Positions 40,745 to 50,648 of a DNA stretch of 64,000 nucleotides are shown here, piece by piece. The notes beneath the pieces were generated by a model. It did no database searches, had not been told where the DNA came from, and was given only the letters and a program-made list of their open reading frames with translations. Origin of the DNA: Nocardia veterana NBRC 100344. Lineage in GTDB: Bacteria; Actinomycetota; Actinomycetes; Mycobacteriales; Mycobacteriaceae. Each line of letters begins with the position of its first letter. Position 1 is the first letter of the stretch. Location: positions 1-64,000 of the forward strand of contig NZ_BAGM01000210.1 of assembly GCF_000308855.1 (NCBI RefSeq), written 5' to 3'. The translations under genes were made by a program, and so were the position numbers.

Positions 40745-42691
40745 TCAGATATGGATATAGCCGCCGGTGAGGGTCATATCGTCGAGGCGCGGGGCGATGG
40801 ATTCGCCGCCGAGCGCGGTGCGCAATTCGATCTGTTCGTCCCGGACGACATGCATGACGGCATTGATCAATGCGAGATGGGTGAACGCCTGCGGATAGTT
40901 GCCCCAGTGCCGGCCGGTCAACGGGTCGATCTCCTCGGCGTACAGACCCAGTGGGCTGGCGTAGCCGAGCAGTCGTTCGCACAGCTGTTTGGCCCGGTGT
41001 TTCTCCCCGATTTCCGATAATGCCGACACCAGCCAGAACGAGCAGATCGTGAAGGTGCCTTCTTCCCCGGCACAACCGTCGTCGGTTTCGTCGATGCGAT
41101 AGCGCAGCACGAGTCCGTCGCTGGTGAGTTCGTCGGCGATGGCGAGCACGGTGTTGCGCACCCGTTCGTCGTCGGCGGGAAGGAAACGAACCAGCGGGAT
41201 GAGCAGCGTCGAGGCGTCCAGCGCGGTACTGCCGTAATGCTGGGTGAACACGCCGCGCGAATCGACCGCGTGGGCACAGACATCGGCGCGGATCTCGTCG
41301 GCCGCGCGCTGCCAGCGGGCGGCCCGCTCGTCGTCGTGGTGGATACGGGCCAGGCGGGCGCCGCGGTCGGCGGCGACCCAGCACATGACCTTGCTGGAGG
41401 TGAAGTGCTGTGGCTCACCGCGCACCTCCCAGATCCCGTGGTCGGGCTCGCGCCACACCGCGAGCGCGCTCTTCACCGCCCAGCGCAACAGCGGCCAGGT
41501 CCGCGCGTCGATCTGGTCCTGCCGGCGGGCGTAGAGGTAGACCGCGTCCAACGCGGCGCCCCAGACGTCGTGTTGCCGTTGCCGATAGGCGTCGTTGCCG
41601 ATCCGCACCGGAGCGGCGTTCTCGTATCCGCGCAGATTGTCCAGGGTCTGTTCGCGCAGGTCGGTTTCGCCGCCGATGCCGTAGACGATCTGCATGTCCT
41701 GGGCATTCTCGGCCAGGTTGATGAGGTGGGAGAAGTAGTCGTTGGCCTCCCAGTTGAACCCGAGCGTGTACAGACCCCACAGTGCGAACGCCGAATCCCG
41801 GATCCAGGTGTAGCGGTAGTCCCAATTACGTTCGCCGCCCGGCGTTTCCGGCAACGAGGTGGTGGGTGCGGCGACGATGGCACCGGTCGGGGCGAAGGTG
41901 AGGCCTTTGAGGGTCAGAGCGCTGCGGGTCAGCTGCGCGCTCCACGGATGGTCCGGGAACCGGCCGCCGGCCAGCCAGTGCCGCCAGTGGTGCACGGTCC
42001 CCTTCAACCGCTCGGCGGCCTCCTCGACGGTCTCGGGAGCCGCCCGGCTGCCCCACGACAGTGCGCAGAAGCGGGTGTCCCCGCTTTTGAGCAGGGTGCG
42101 GGCGACCGCGCGTGAGCCCTCGATCCCGATCCGCAGGTCGGTGGTCAACCGCAGCGACAGATCGACCCCTTCGGCGTCGGCTCGGACCAGGTGGTAACTG
42201 TCGAGGTACTCCCACCTCGCCCGGGCCCGGCCGTAGTCGAAGGCCGGCTGGCAGTCCAGGACGAACTGCATCTGCCCGGTCTCGCAGTGCACCGTGCGCA
42301 GCAGGATGTGTTCGGCGTCGTAGTCGGTGGGAGCGCGGCGGTGCGCGCTGCGGCCCGGTTGCTGGTGGCGCCACGGGCCGACCAGCAGGACATCGCGCAC
42401 GGTTGCCCAGCCTTCCCCGCTGCGCCAGCTGGTCTCCATGACCATCGTCCCGGGAATGTACCGGCGGCCGGCCGGGGTGGCGATGTCGTCCGGCGCGAAT
42501 CGGAAAGCCCCGGCGGAACGATCGAGGACGGCGCCGAAAACGCTGGGCGAGTCCATCCGAGGCAGACACATCCACTCGACGGCGCCGCTGGGCGCGATGA
42601 GGGCGGTGACCTCGGAATCCGAGATGAACGCGTAGTCGTCGATGCGGGGGAACGCGCTGACCCGCGGCGGGTGTTCCGGATGATCGTTCAT
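40745..42691 (-). CDS. Glycoside hydrolase family 15 protein (trehalase/glucoamylase-like)
   Basis: 648-aa GH15 enzyme with the N-terminal beta domain (FPRIDDYAFISDSEVTALIAPSGAVEWMCLPRMDSPSVF) and the (alpha/alpha)6 catalytic domain containing ERNWDYRYTWIRDSAF, the general acid in GEEGTFTICSFW and NYPQAFTHLALINA. The closest known type is the mycobacterial trehalase (Rv2402). It may recycle trehalose from mycolate glycolipid turnover. No signal peptide, so cytoplasmic. Normal family length. Specificity for trehalose versus maltodextrin is not certain. Confidence 0.92.
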   Translation of the reverse strand: MNDHPEHPPRVSAFPRIDDYAFISDSEVTALIAPSGAVEWMCLPRMDSPSVFGAVLDRSAGAFRFAPDDIATPAGRRYIPGTMVMETSWRSGEGWATVRDVLLVGPWRHQQPGRSAHRRAPTDYDAEHILLRTVHCETGQMQFVLDCQPAFDYGRARARWEYLDSYHLVRADAEGVDLSLRLTTDLRIGIEGSRAVARTLLKSGDTRFCALSWGSRAAPETVEEAAERLKGTVHHWRHWLAGGRFPDHPWSAQLTRSALTLKGLTFAPTGAIVAAPTTSLPETPGGERNWDYRYTWIRDSAFALWGLYTLGFNWEANDYFSHLINLAENAQDMQIVYGIGGETDLREQTLDNLRGYENAAPVRIGNDAYRQRQHDVWGAALDAVYLYARRQDQIDARTWPLLRWAVKSALAVWREPDHGIWEVRGEPQHFTSSKVMCWVAADRGARLARIHHDDERAARWQRAADEIRADVCAHAVDSRGVFTQHYGSTALDASTLLIPLVRFLPADDERVRNTVLAIADELTSDGLVLRYRIDETDDGCAGEEGTFTICSFWLVSALSEIGEKHRAKQLCERLLGYASPLGLYAEEIDPLTGRHWGNYPQAFTHLALINAVMHVVRDEQIELRTALGGESIAPRLDDMTLTGGYIHI

Positions 42692-42961
42692 GCGGTGCTC
42701 CCATTCGTCACCTGCTCGGGCACTGCTGTCGATCGTATGCCCGGCCCGGCCCGGATTTCAGGGAAGCGAGCCAGGCGGATACGGCCACCGCCTGGTTCGC
42801 CGGAAATTTGCCGAAACTCGCCTGGGGAAGCCCGCGGCGGGCGACGATGAGGTGGTGAGCGATCGAGAGCCCCTCCGTCGGCCGGCGGGACGCATCGTGC
42901 GAGCGCCGACGCACCCGCCCGGCACGCCACCGGCGATGCCGAGGCCGGCCCGGGCGCCCCG

Positions 42962-43438
42962 GTGATCGTCCGGCGCCGGGCCCGCGCGGTGCGGCGAGCG
43001 TGGCTGGAAGCCTTGGGCCCCGGGGAGCGTTCCACCGTCGTGGCGTGGGCGGCGTTCACGGCGACCTTCGCCACGACGCGCGCGCTGACCCACTGGATCC
43101 GCGCCGGACACGGTCCCGGTGGCGGCGGAATCAGCCTGGGCGGCAGGCACTTTCACCACTACAACATCGGGATAGCGCTGCTCGCGGCAGTGGGGGCGGT
43201 GGCCGTCCGGGGAACCGAACGCGCCCGCCGCCACCCGATGGTGGCCACCTCCTACGGCGCCGGTTCGGCGCTGATCGTCGACGAGCTGGCCCTGCTGCTG
43301 AATCTCGAGGACGTCTATTGGGCGCGGGAGGGGCGCACCAGCGTGGATGCGGCGATCGTGGTGATCGGTCTCGGCGGCGTGGCCACCGCCGGCTTCGAAT
43401 TCTGGCCGCGCGCACGTCGTGCCCTGTCGGGCCGCTGA
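42962..43438 (+). CDS. Integral membrane protein with HxHHY motif
   Basis: 158-aa membrane protein with four likely helices (TVVAWAAFTATFATTRAL, NIGIALLAAVGAVAV, YGAGSALIVDELALLL, AAIVVIGLGGVATAG) and a periplasm/membrane-face motif GGRHFHHYNIG, recurrent in an uncharacterised actinobacterial family and suggestive of metal binding. GTG 42962; ribosome site not evident. The 270-bp gap upstream (42692-42961) shows only a doubtful open frame ending in GTGA at this start. Confidence 0.7.
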   Translation: MIVRRRARAVRRAWLEALGPGERSTVVAWAAFTATFATTRALTHWIRAGHGPGGGGISLGGRHFHHYNIGIALLAAVGAVAVRGTERARRHPMVATSYGAGSALIVDELALLLNLEDVYWAREGRTSVDAAIVVIGLGGVATAGFEFWPRARRALSGR

Positions 43439-43451
43439 CGTCGCGCGCCGG

Positions 43452-43823
43452 TCAGTGCACGGTGATGTCGTCGCGGGACCAGAACGCCCGCATGCTCGTG
43501 ATGCGCCCGTCCGCGTCGAAGGTCATGACGTCGATGGGCTCGATGGTGGTGGTGTGGTCGTCGGATTCGGTGCTGACCCGGAATACGAAGGCCGCACTGT
43601 CGCCCGCGACTCGCAGCGTGCGCAGCTCGGTCGTCCTGCTCCTCGATTCGAGGGCGCGATAGAACTTTTCGATCTCCGCGCGGCCGCGGTGCGGCGCCGA
43701 GCCGACCGGATCCTCGACCGTGGCGTCCTCGGCGTACAGGGCAGCGATATCGGCCGCGGTGCCGGTGGCGACGGCGTCGAGGTAGTGCTGAACGGCGGTT
43801 CGGATCTGTTCGGGTGAGGCCAT
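43452..43823 (-). CDS. SnoaL-like/ketosteroid-isomerase-type NTF2 protein
   Basis: 123-aa NTF2-fold protein of the steroid delta-isomerase-like group (VQHYLDAVATGTAADIAALYAEDATVEDPVGSAPHRGRAEIEKFY, ending RAFWSRDDITV). ASPEQI start and FWSRDDITV end are familiar from limonene-epoxide/ketosteroid isomerase families; catalytic Asp in EPIDVMTFD. It is divergent from a Baeyer-Villiger monooxygenase, so a joint role on a steroid or terpenoid ketone is possible. Substrate inferred only. Confidence 0.85.
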   Translation of the reverse strand: MASPEQIRTAVQHYLDAVATGTAADIAALYAEDATVEDPVGSAPHRGRAEIEKFYRALESRSRTTELRTLRVAGDSAAFVFRVSTESDDHTTTIEPIDVMTFDADGRITSMRAFWSRDDITVH

Positions 43824-43988
43824 CGCCCGACGGTAGGTCCGGGGGCGTGGTGCGACGCGGCCACGTCTCGGTGAGCGGGAGTGGCGGTGCCGGGCGCGCC
43901 GGTCAGCGGGACGACAGGTGCGCCGCCGCGGTGCGCGTTCCTAGCGTCGAGGGCGGAGAAACCGGTCTCCGGCGAAAGGTATTCGACT

Positions 43989-45635
43989 GTGACCCCCGAG
44001 ACGACATCGTCACCTGGGAATATCCGTACCGGCGTCGATGTGGTGATCGTCGGCGCGGGCATCGCGGGCCTCTATGCCATATATCGACTGCGCGAACAGG
44101 GTCTGCGGGTGCAGGCGTTCGAGGCGGGCGACGGCGTGGGCGGCGTGTGGTACTGGAACCGCTATCCGGGTGCGCGCTGCGACGTGGAGAGCGTCGACTA
44201 CTCGTACTCGTTCGACGAAGCGCTGCAACAGGAATGGAACTGGAGCGAGAAGTACGCCACCCAGCCCGAGATCCTGTCCTATCTCGAACACGTCGCCGAC
44301 CGCTTCGATCTGCGTCGCGATATCGAATTCGGTACCCGGGTCACCGATATCGTCCTCGACGAGGCCACGCTGCGCTGGCGGGTGCGCGTCGACAGCGGCG
44401 CGGAGGTGACGGCGCGGTTCGTGGTGCTGGCCACCGGGCCGCTGTCCAACGCCAACACCCCCGACATCGACGGCCTGCCGACCTTCGCCGGCCGGCTGCT
44501 GCACACCTCCAGCTGGCCACACGAGGGCGTCGACCTCACCGGTCAGCGCATCGGCGTCATCGGCACCGGTTCCTCGGGCATCCAGGCGATTCCACATCTC
44601 GCCGAGCAGGCCGAGCACCTGTACGTCTTCCAGCGCACGCCCAATTACAGTGTGCCCGCGGGCAATACACCGCTCGACGATCGTACGCGCCGGGAGCAGA
44701 AGGCCGGTTATCCGGAGCGGCGGCGACTGTCGATGACCAGCGGCGGCGGCTCACCGCATCGGCCGCATCCGAAGAACACCCTCGAGGTCTCCGAGGAGGA
44801 GCGCCGCGCGGCCTACGAGGAGCGTTGGCGGCTCGGCGGCGTGCTGTTCAGCAAAACCTTCCCCGACCAGATGGTGACCGCCGAGGCGAACGAGCCCGCG
44901 CGCCGGTTCTGGGAGGAGAAGGTGCGCGCGGTGATCGACGATCCGCGGGTCGCCGACCTGCTGATCCCCCGCGATCATCCGATCGGCGCGAAACGGATCT
45001 GCACCGATACCAACTACTATCAGACCTTCAACCGGGACAATGTCACCCTGGTCGATCTGCGCAGCACCCCCATCGAGCGGATCAACGCCACGGGTGTGCA
45101 CACCTCCGAGGCGTACTACGCCCTGGATACGCTGGTGCTGGCAACGGGTTTCGACGCGATGACCGGATCGGTCGCGAAGATGAACATCGTCGGCCGGGGC
45201 GGGGAAACCCTGAACCACGCCTGGCGAGAGGGACCGAAAACCTATCTGGGCCTGGGCATCACCGGTTTCCCGAATCTGTTCAATCTCACCGGCCCGGGCA
45301 GCCCGTCGGTACTGGCCAATATGGTGCTGCATTCGGAACTGCATGTGGACTGGGTGGCCGATGCGATCGACTTCCTGGATCGCCGCGGCGCCACCGCCCT
45401 GGAGGCCCGGCCGGAGGCGGTGGCGGCCTGGGTCGCCGAATGCGCCGAGCGGGCGGCGGGAACGCTCATGCCGCAGGCGAATTCGTGGTACCTGGGCGCG
45501 AACGTGCCGGGCAAACCACGGGTGTTCATGCCGTTCGTCGGCGGGTTCGGCGTCTACGGCGAGATCATCGCCGACGTCGCCGCCTCCGACTACAAGGGAT
45601 TCGACGTCATCGACACCCCCTCGGACCGGGAGTAG
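43989..45635 (+). CDS. Type I Baeyer-Villiger monooxygenase
   Basis: 548-aa FAD/NADPH monooxygenase of the cyclohexanone-monooxygenase type, converting ketones to esters or lactones. First Rossmann motif VGAGIAGL near residue 20, BVMO fingerprint FxGxxxHxxxWP at Phe166-Pro177 (FAGRLLHTSSWP), second dinucleotide site GTGSSGIQ, and the WYWNRYPGARCDVES motif. GTG 43989 is the family start. It is monocistronic and convergent with ilvD, divergent from the isomerase-like gene. Natural substrate unknown (cyclic or steroid ketone plausible). Confidence 0.93.
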   Translation: MTPETTSSPGNIRTGVDVVIVGAGIAGLYAIYRLREQGLRVQAFEAGDGVGGVWYWNRYPGARCDVESVDYSYSFDEALQQEWNWSEKYATQPEILSYLEHVADRFDLRRDIEFGTRVTDIVLDEATLRWRVRVDSGAEVTARFVVLATGPLSNANTPDIDGLPTFAGRLLHTSSWPHEGVDLTGQRIGVIGTGSSGIQAIPHLAEQAEHLYVFQRTPNYSVPAGNTPLDDRTRREQKAGYPERRRLSMTSGGGSPHRPHPKNTLEVSEEERRAAYEERWRLGGVLFSKTFPDQMVTAEANEPARRFWEEKVRAVIDDPRVADLLIPRDHPIGAKRICTDTNYYQTFNRDNVTLVDLRSTPIERINATGVHTSEAYYALDTLVLATGFDAMTGSVAKMNIVGRGGETLNHAWREGPKTYLGLGITGFPNLFNLTGPGSPSVLANMVLHSELHVDWVADAIDFLDRRGATALEARPEAVAAWVAECAERAAGTLMPQANSWYLGANVPGKPRVFMPFVGGFGVYGEIIADVAASDYKGFDVIDTPSDRE

Positions 45636-45645
45636 CGGCGGTCCG

Positions 45646-45671
45646 GGCGCGGTATCAGCCGGTCACCGCGC
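45646..45671. terminator. Hairpin between BVMO and ilvD
   Basis: GGCGCGGT and ACCGCGCC form an 8-bp perfect stem with a 10-nt loop; the ilvD stop codon lies inside the loop, so the element overlaps the gene end. Confidence 0.4.
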
Positions 45672-47343
45672 CGTGGGCGGCCGAACTCACCAGCTTGCGG
45701 TACTTGGCCAGCACACCCGAGGTGTACCTCGGCGGCAGCGGTTGCCAGCCGACTCGGCGGGCGGCGAGTTCGGCCTCATCGATCTCGACGTCGAGGATGC
45801 GGTTGGCGACGTCGAGGACGATCGGATCGCCGTCGGCGACGAAGGCGATCGGCCCGCCGTCGACGGCCTCCGGAGCGATGTGCCCGACACACAAACCGGT
45901 TGTGCCGCCGGAGAATCGGCCGTCGGTGAGCAGCAGGACGTCCTTGCCCAGACCGGCGCCCTTGATCGCGCCGGTGATGGCGAGCATCTCCCGCATGCCG
46001 GGGCCGCCCTTGGGGCCCTCGTAACGGATGACGACGACATCGCCGGCGACGATCGTGCCGTTCTCCAGGGCGTCCATCGCGGCGCGTTCACCGTCGAACA
46101 CCCGGGCGGTGCCGCGGAAGACGTCGGAGTCGAAACCGGCGCTCTTCACCACCGCGCCCTCGGGGGCCAGCGTGCCGTGCAGGATGGTGAGCCCGCCCGT
46201 CTTGTGGATCGGGCGGTCGAGCGGGCGGATCACATCGCCGTCGAGTCCCAGCTCGATCGACGCCAGGTTCTCGGCCATCGTCGCGCCGGTCACGGTCAGT
46301 GCGTCACCGTGCAGCAGCCCGGCATCCAGTAGCGCCTTCATCACCACCGGGATGCCGCCGACCCGGTCGACGTCGTTCATCACGTAGCGGCCGAACGGCT
46401 TGAGGTCGCCCAGATGCGGCACCTTGTCGCCGACGCGGTTGAAGTCGGCGAGGGTGAGGTCGACGTGCGCCTCCCGGGCGATGGCCAGCAGATGCAGCAC
46501 CGCGTTGGTGGAGCCGCCGAGCGCCATCACGACGGTGATCGCGTTCTCGAAGGCCTCACGGGTCAGGATGTCGCGTGCGGTGATGCCGCGACGAAGCAGT
46601 CCGACGACGGCCTCCCCGGACTTGCGGGCGTACTCGTCGCGGCGGCGGTCCGGGGCGGGCGGTGCGGCCGAGCCGGGCAGGCTCATGCCCAGCGCCTCGG
46701 CGGCCGAGGCCATCGTGTTGGCGGTGTACATACCGCCGCAGGCGCCCTCGCCCGGGCAGATCGCCCGTTCGATGCGGTCGACCTCCTCGCGGCTGATCAA
46801 ACCCTTCATACAGGCGCCGAACGCCTCGAAGGCGTCGATGATCGTGACGTCGCGGCCGTCGATATTGCCCGGCAGGGTGGATCCGGCATAGAGGAACACA
46901 CTCGCCAGGTCCAGCCGCGCCGCCGCCATCAGCATGCCGGGCAGGCTCTTGTCACATCCGGCGAGCAGGACCGACCCGTCGAGCCGTTCGGCCATCATCA
47001 CCGTCTCGACGGAATCGGCGATGATCTCGCGGCTCACCAGGGAGAAATGCATTCCCTCGTGACCCATCGAGATTCCGTCGGACACCGAGATCGTGCCGAA
47101 CTCGAGCGGGTATCCACCGCCCGCGTGCACACCCTCCTTGACCGCCTTCGCCAGCCGATCGAGGGACAGATTGCACGGGGTGATCTCGTTCCAGCTCGAG
47201 GCGACGCCGATCTGCGGCTTGCTCCAGTCCTCGTCACCCATGCCGACCGCGCGCAACATGCCGCGCGCGGCGGTCTTCTCGAGCCCGTCGGTCACATCCC
47301 GTGAGCGAGGCTTCATGTCGTGCGTGCCACCGTCCTGTGCCAT
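45655..47343 (-). CDS. ilvD: Dihydroxy-acid dehydratase
   Basis: 562-aa IlvD, the Fe-S dehydratase that makes the 2-keto acids of isoleucine and valine. Cluster cysteines occur in CDKSLPGML and ICPGEGACGGMYTANTM; GGSTNAVLHLLAIA and DGRFSGGTTGLCVGHIAPEA are family motifs. It may start at ATG 47343 or at the second Met (47316, MKPRSRDV, the usual family start). It is monocistronic; other ilv genes are not nearby. Keto acids feed the same pool as the neighbouring 2-oxoacid dehydrogenase, but no direct link is shown. Confidence 0.97.
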   Translation of the reverse strand: MAQDGGTHDMKPRSRDVTDGLEKTAARGMLRAVGMGDEDWSKPQIGVASSWNEITPCNLSLDRLAKAVKEGVHAGGGYPLEFGTISVSDGISMGHEGMHFSLVSREIIADSVETVMMAERLDGSVLLAGCDKSLPGMLMAAARLDLASVFLYAGSTLPGNIDGRDVTIIDAFEAFGACMKGLISREEVDRIERAICPGEGACGGMYTANTMASAAEALGMSLPGSAAPPAPDRRRDEYARKSGEAVVGLLRRGITARDILTREAFENAITVVMALGGSTNAVLHLLAIAREAHVDLTLADFNRVGDKVPHLGDLKPFGRYVMNDVDRVGGIPVVMKALLDAGLLHGDALTVTGATMAENLASIELGLDGDVIRPLDRPIHKTGGLTILHGTLAPEGAVVKSAGFDSDVFRGTARVFDGERAAMDALENGTIVAGDVVVIRYEGPKGGPGMREMLAITGAIKGAGLGKDVLLLTDGRFSGGTTGLCVGHIAPEAVDGGPIAFVADGDPIVLDVANRILDVEIDEAELAARRVGWQPLPPRYTSGVLAKYRKLVSSAAHGAVTG

Positions 47344-47420
47344 GACGCAAGCCTAGGCACTGTGCGCACCGGTCGGCCGCGAAATCCCGCTCGCGCACCG
47401 CGGCGGCGGTCCGGTCGCGG

Positions 47421-47681
47421 TCACCGCCCGCCGGTCACCACCCCGACCGCGACCCCGATGACCGCCGCGTTGTAGAAGAACCCGAGCACGGAGTGCACCA
47501 GAACCTGGGCGCGGACATCGCGATGACGGGTCTCGACCGCCCAGATCACGACGTAGACGGCGGCCAGCACGTCCCAGACCGCGAGCCAGTCGTTCGGGTC
47601 GCCGGCCCACAACACGGCCAGGCCCACGACCACGAGTGCTGCCTCCATCGCCCGGCTGACGATCACCCTCGGCCTGATCAT
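47421..47681 (-). CDS. Small membrane protein
   Basis: 86-aa protein with two or three hydrophobic helices (MEAALVVVGLAVLWAG, AVWDVLAAVYVVIWAV, FFYNAAVIGVAVGVV) and an acidic/Arg loop between them. ATG 47681 (MIRPRVIVSRAM) is the plausible start. It lies between ilvD and the divergent PucR gene. No family recognised. Confidence 0.65.
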   Translation of the reverse strand: MIRPRVIVSRAMEAALVVVGLAVLWAGDPNDWLAVWDVLAAVYVVIWAVETRHRDVRAQVLVHSVLGFFYNAAVIGVAVGVVTGGR

Positions 47682-47800
47682 GACCCGATCATCGCCGCGT
47701 TCGGTGCTCGATGGCCGGAGGTGCCGTCGGGCGGGCGCCGCGTGGCGGGGCCGGCCGGATCGGGCAGGCGAGGCCACCGAGCGGTGCGGCAGGACGTACG

Positions 47801-49021
47801 GTGACCGATGTGGCGGCATCCGAACGCTCCGGCGCAGGCAAGTACGGTCCGGTGGAGGCGACGGGTCCGGCCGCGGCGTGTCGCGGCGATATCGACGACC
47901 TGGCCGAGCGGCTGATGACGGCGATCTTCACCGACAACCCCGAGTGGACAGACTATTCCGCGGTGACGCGGCAGGATCTGCAGGACGGGTGCCGGCGGTT
48001 CCTGACCCGGGTGCTGGATCTGCTCGACTCGGGCGGGGCCGGCGCCGAACACGACGACGTCGCCGCGGCGATCGGGAAACAGCGCGCCGAGCAGGGCGTA
48101 CCGCTCGAGGCCATGTTGCGCACCTTCCGGCTGGGCGGACGTATCGTCTGGGAAGCCCTGCTGGATCGGGCCGCACCGATCACCCCCGGCGAGTTCCGGG
48201 AAACGGGTACCGCCATGTGGGCGGTGATCGACGGCATGTCCTCGGCATTGGTCACGTCGTATCGCGGCGCCGAGCTCGATCGGGTGCGGCGCGACGAGCG
48301 GCGGCGGCACGCCTTGATCGACGACGTCCTCAGCGGGCGGGGACGCGACGCCCGGTTCGCCGCCCACGCCGCGCGGGAATTGAACCTCCCGATCGGCGGT
48401 CCCTACCTGGTCGTCGTCGCGGTGGGTGACCCGCATCCGCTTCGGCTGGGCACCGAAACCGCACTGGCCGCCATGGGAATTCGGTCGATCTGGCATGACC
48501 GCGGTGACTCCACCGTCGGCATCGTCGCGCTCGAACAGCATTCGCCGCAGCAGGTCGCCGACGCGTTGCGACCGCTCGTGCGCGGCCACGGTGGCCTGTC
48601 CCCCACGGTGTCCGGGCTGGCCGACATCGACATCGCCCTTGCGCTCGCCACACTCGCACTCGACACCGTGATACCGGATTCCGCGGGCGTGCTTACCGCT
48701 CTCGACAGCCGCTACCCCGAGGCGCTGCTGCTGCGATCGACCGACCTGGCGCACCTGCTGGTGAACCGAACCCTCGGCCCCGTCCTGGCGCTGCCGCACA
48801 AAGAACGGGACGTGCTGCTGCGGACGCTGACGGTGTGGCTGGCCGAGAACGGTTCCGCCGCCCATGCCGCACCGCGGTTGCACTGCCACCGCAACACCGT
48901 GATCAACCGCATCCAACGCGTCGCCACCCTGCTCGATCAGCCGCTCGAGGGATCCCGCCGGCAACTGGAACTGTCGCTCGCGCTCATCGCGTACGAACTG
49001 CTCGAACGCCCCTCGGACTGA
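47801..49021 (+). CDS. PucR-family transcriptional regulator
   Basis: 406-aa CdaR/PucR-like regulator: N-terminal helical RsbRD-like domain (TDNPEWTDYSAVTRQDLQDGCRRFLTRVL, LEAMLRTFRLGGRIVWEAL), a central GGDEF-like degenerate domain, and the C-terminal PucR helix-turn-helix (ERDVLLRTLTVWLAENGSAAHAAPRLHCHRNTVINRIQRV). GTG 47801. It immediately precedes and is co-oriented with the 2-oxoacid dehydrogenase operon (gap 161 bp), so it probably controls it in response to a pathway metabolite. Confidence 0.9.
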   Translation: MTDVAASERSGAGKYGPVEATGPAAACRGDIDDLAERLMTAIFTDNPEWTDYSAVTRQDLQDGCRRFLTRVLDLLDSGGAGAEHDDVAAAIGKQRAEQGVPLEAMLRTFRLGGRIVWEALLDRAAPITPGEFRETGTAMWAVIDGMSSALVTSYRGAELDRVRRDERRRHALIDDVLSGRGRDARFAAHAARELNLPIGGPYLVVVAVGDPHPLRLGTETALAAMGIRSIWHDRGDSTVGIVALEQHSPQQVADALRPLVRGHGGLSPTVSGLADIDIALALATLALDTVIPDSAGVLTALDSRYPEALLLRSTDLAHLLVNRTLGPVLALPHKERDVLLRTLTVWLAENGSAAHAAPRLHCHRNTVINRIQRVATLLDQPLEGSRRQLELSLALIAYELLERPSD

Positions 49022-49182
49022 CCGGCGGACCGGCCGGATTGGGCGCAGCGCCCAATTTCGTGCCTCGATTCCTGGGCTTGCCGAGAATTGTCCGGGCCTG
49101 CGGCACCGACCAGACTCCACACCTGATGACCCGCGCCACAACCGGATTCGGGTCGCTCAATCCAGGACGAGGAGCACCACAA

Positions 49183-50637
49183 GTGCCGGAATTCGATCTC
49201 TTGATCGTCGGCGGCGGGCCCGGCGGCTATGTCGCGGCGATCCGCGCGGCCCAGCGCGGCCTGACCGTCGGGCTGGTGGAAAAGGAACGCCCGGGCGGGG
49301 TATGCCTGAACTGGGGCTGCATCCCCACCAAAGCGATGCTGCGATCGGCGGAGGTGTACGAAACAGTCCGAACCGCAGCGGATTTCGGCATTCACGCCGA
49401 CAACCCGCGGGTCGACTTCACCGGCGTGCGGCAACGCGCGGACGACATCGTCGGGCAGCTGACCGACGGGGTGGCGGGATTGCTGAAGGCCAACGGCGTC
49501 ACGGTGATCGAGGGTCATGCCCGCTTCATCGCCCCGACCACCGTCGACATTCTCGAACCCGGTCCCTCACCGGTCTATCCGGACGGGCCGCGCTACGCCG
49601 CCGCCCCCTCCGGTGGCCCGACCACCACGGTGACGGCCACCGACGTGATCATCGCCACCGGGTCGACACCGGCACCGTTACCGGTTCCGGGCGCCGACCT
49701 GCCGGGCGTCGTCACCTCCGACGGTGCGTTCGGTCTGACCGAGGTACCCGACCGGCTGGTCGTGATCGGCGGCAGCGCGGTCGGAGTCGAATGGGCGACC
49801 GTGTTCGCGACCCTCGGCGCCGAGGTGACCGTGGTCGAGCTGCGCGATCGCCTGGTTCCGCTGGAGGACAAGGATATCGGCGCCGCCTTGGGGCGCTCGT
49901 TCGCCGAACGCGGCATCACCGTCCTGACCGGCTCGACGGTCACCGGTATCGCGCGGACCGGGGAGGCCCTGGCGGTCGAGGTCGCCGGAACCGCGGCCCG
50001 GACCATCGCCGCCGATGTCGTGCTCGTCGCGGTGGGCCGGCGGCCGAATACGGCTCACCTCGGCCTCGAAGCCGCCGGAATCGCCACCGACGCAAAGGGT
50101 TTCATCCCCGTCGACGGTGCACTGCGCACCGCGGTCGACCACGTCTACGCCATCGGCGACGTCACCGGCACCGCCCTGCTGGCGCACGTGGCCTCCCATC
50201 AGGGCCTCACCGCCGCGGATATCGTCGCCGGCCACGACGGGCACATCGACTACGACGTCGTTCCGGCGGCGACCTTCACCCATCCGGAGATCGCGAGCGT
50301 CGGCCTGACCGAGGACGCGGCGCGCGCCCGCGGCCACGAGGTGATCACCGCGAAATTCCCGTTCTCCGCCCTCGGGCGGGCCAAGGCGTTCGGCGAGACG
50401 GCGGGATTCTGCAAGATCGTGGCCGGCGCCCGGCACCGGGAAGTGCTCGGCGTGCACATCATCGGCCCGTCGGCCGGCGACCTGATCGCCGAAGGCGCAC
50501 TGGCGATCTCGCTCGAGGCGACGCTCGACGAACTCGCCGGCACCATCCACGCTCACCCCACCCTCGGCGAGATCGGTATGGAAGCGGCCCTGACCGGGCT
50601 CGGCCTGCCGATCCACACCGCGCCGCGTTCACGTTGA
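49183..50637 (+). CDS. lpdA: Dihydrolipoamide dehydrogenase (E3)
   Basis: 484-aa FAD/NAD disulfide oxidoreductase that reoxidises the lipoyl groups of E2. FAD motif IVGGGPGGYVAAIRAA, redox cysteines in GGVCLNWGCIPTKAM, NAD motif VVIGGSAVGVEWATVFATLGA, and C-terminal HAHPTLGEIG with the catalytic His. GTG 49183 has GAGGAG about 9 nt upstream. It is first of four genes (E3, E1alpha, E1beta, E2) with spacings of 10-11 nt, a complete dehydrogenase complex in one operon. Confidence 0.95.
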   Translation: MPEFDLLIVGGGPGGYVAAIRAAQRGLTVGLVEKERPGGVCLNWGCIPTKAMLRSAEVYETVRTAADFGIHADNPRVDFTGVRQRADDIVGQLTDGVAGLLKANGVTVIEGHARFIAPTTVDILEPGPSPVYPDGPRYAAAPSGGPTTTVTATDVIIATGSTPAPLPVPGADLPGVVTSDGAFGLTEVPDRLVVIGGSAVGVEWATVFATLGAEVTVVELRDRLVPLEDKDIGAALGRSFAERGITVLTGSTVTGIARTGEALAVEVAGTAARTIAADVVLVAVGRRPNTAHLGLEAAGIATDAKGFIPVDGALRTAVDHVYAIGDVTGTALLAHVASHQGLTAADIVAGHDGHIDYDVVPAATFTHPEIASVGLTEDAARARGHEVITAKFPFSALGRAKAFGETAGFCKIVAGARHREVLGVHIIGPSAGDLIAEGALAISLEATLDELAGTIHAHPTLGEIGMEAALTGLGLPIHTAPRSR

Positions 50638-50648
50638 GGAGCACCATC

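Noticed and set aside
42852..42965. Short ORF ending in GTGA at the 42962 membrane gene
   Set aside because: No ribosome site and Pro/Arg-rich composition like random GC-rich frames; coupling alone is not enough.
49302..50648. Long 5' extension making an 847-aa E1 alpha
   Set aside because: It overlaps the E3 gene fully in another frame; the extension is Arg-rich nonsense and GTG 50649 fits the operon spacing.
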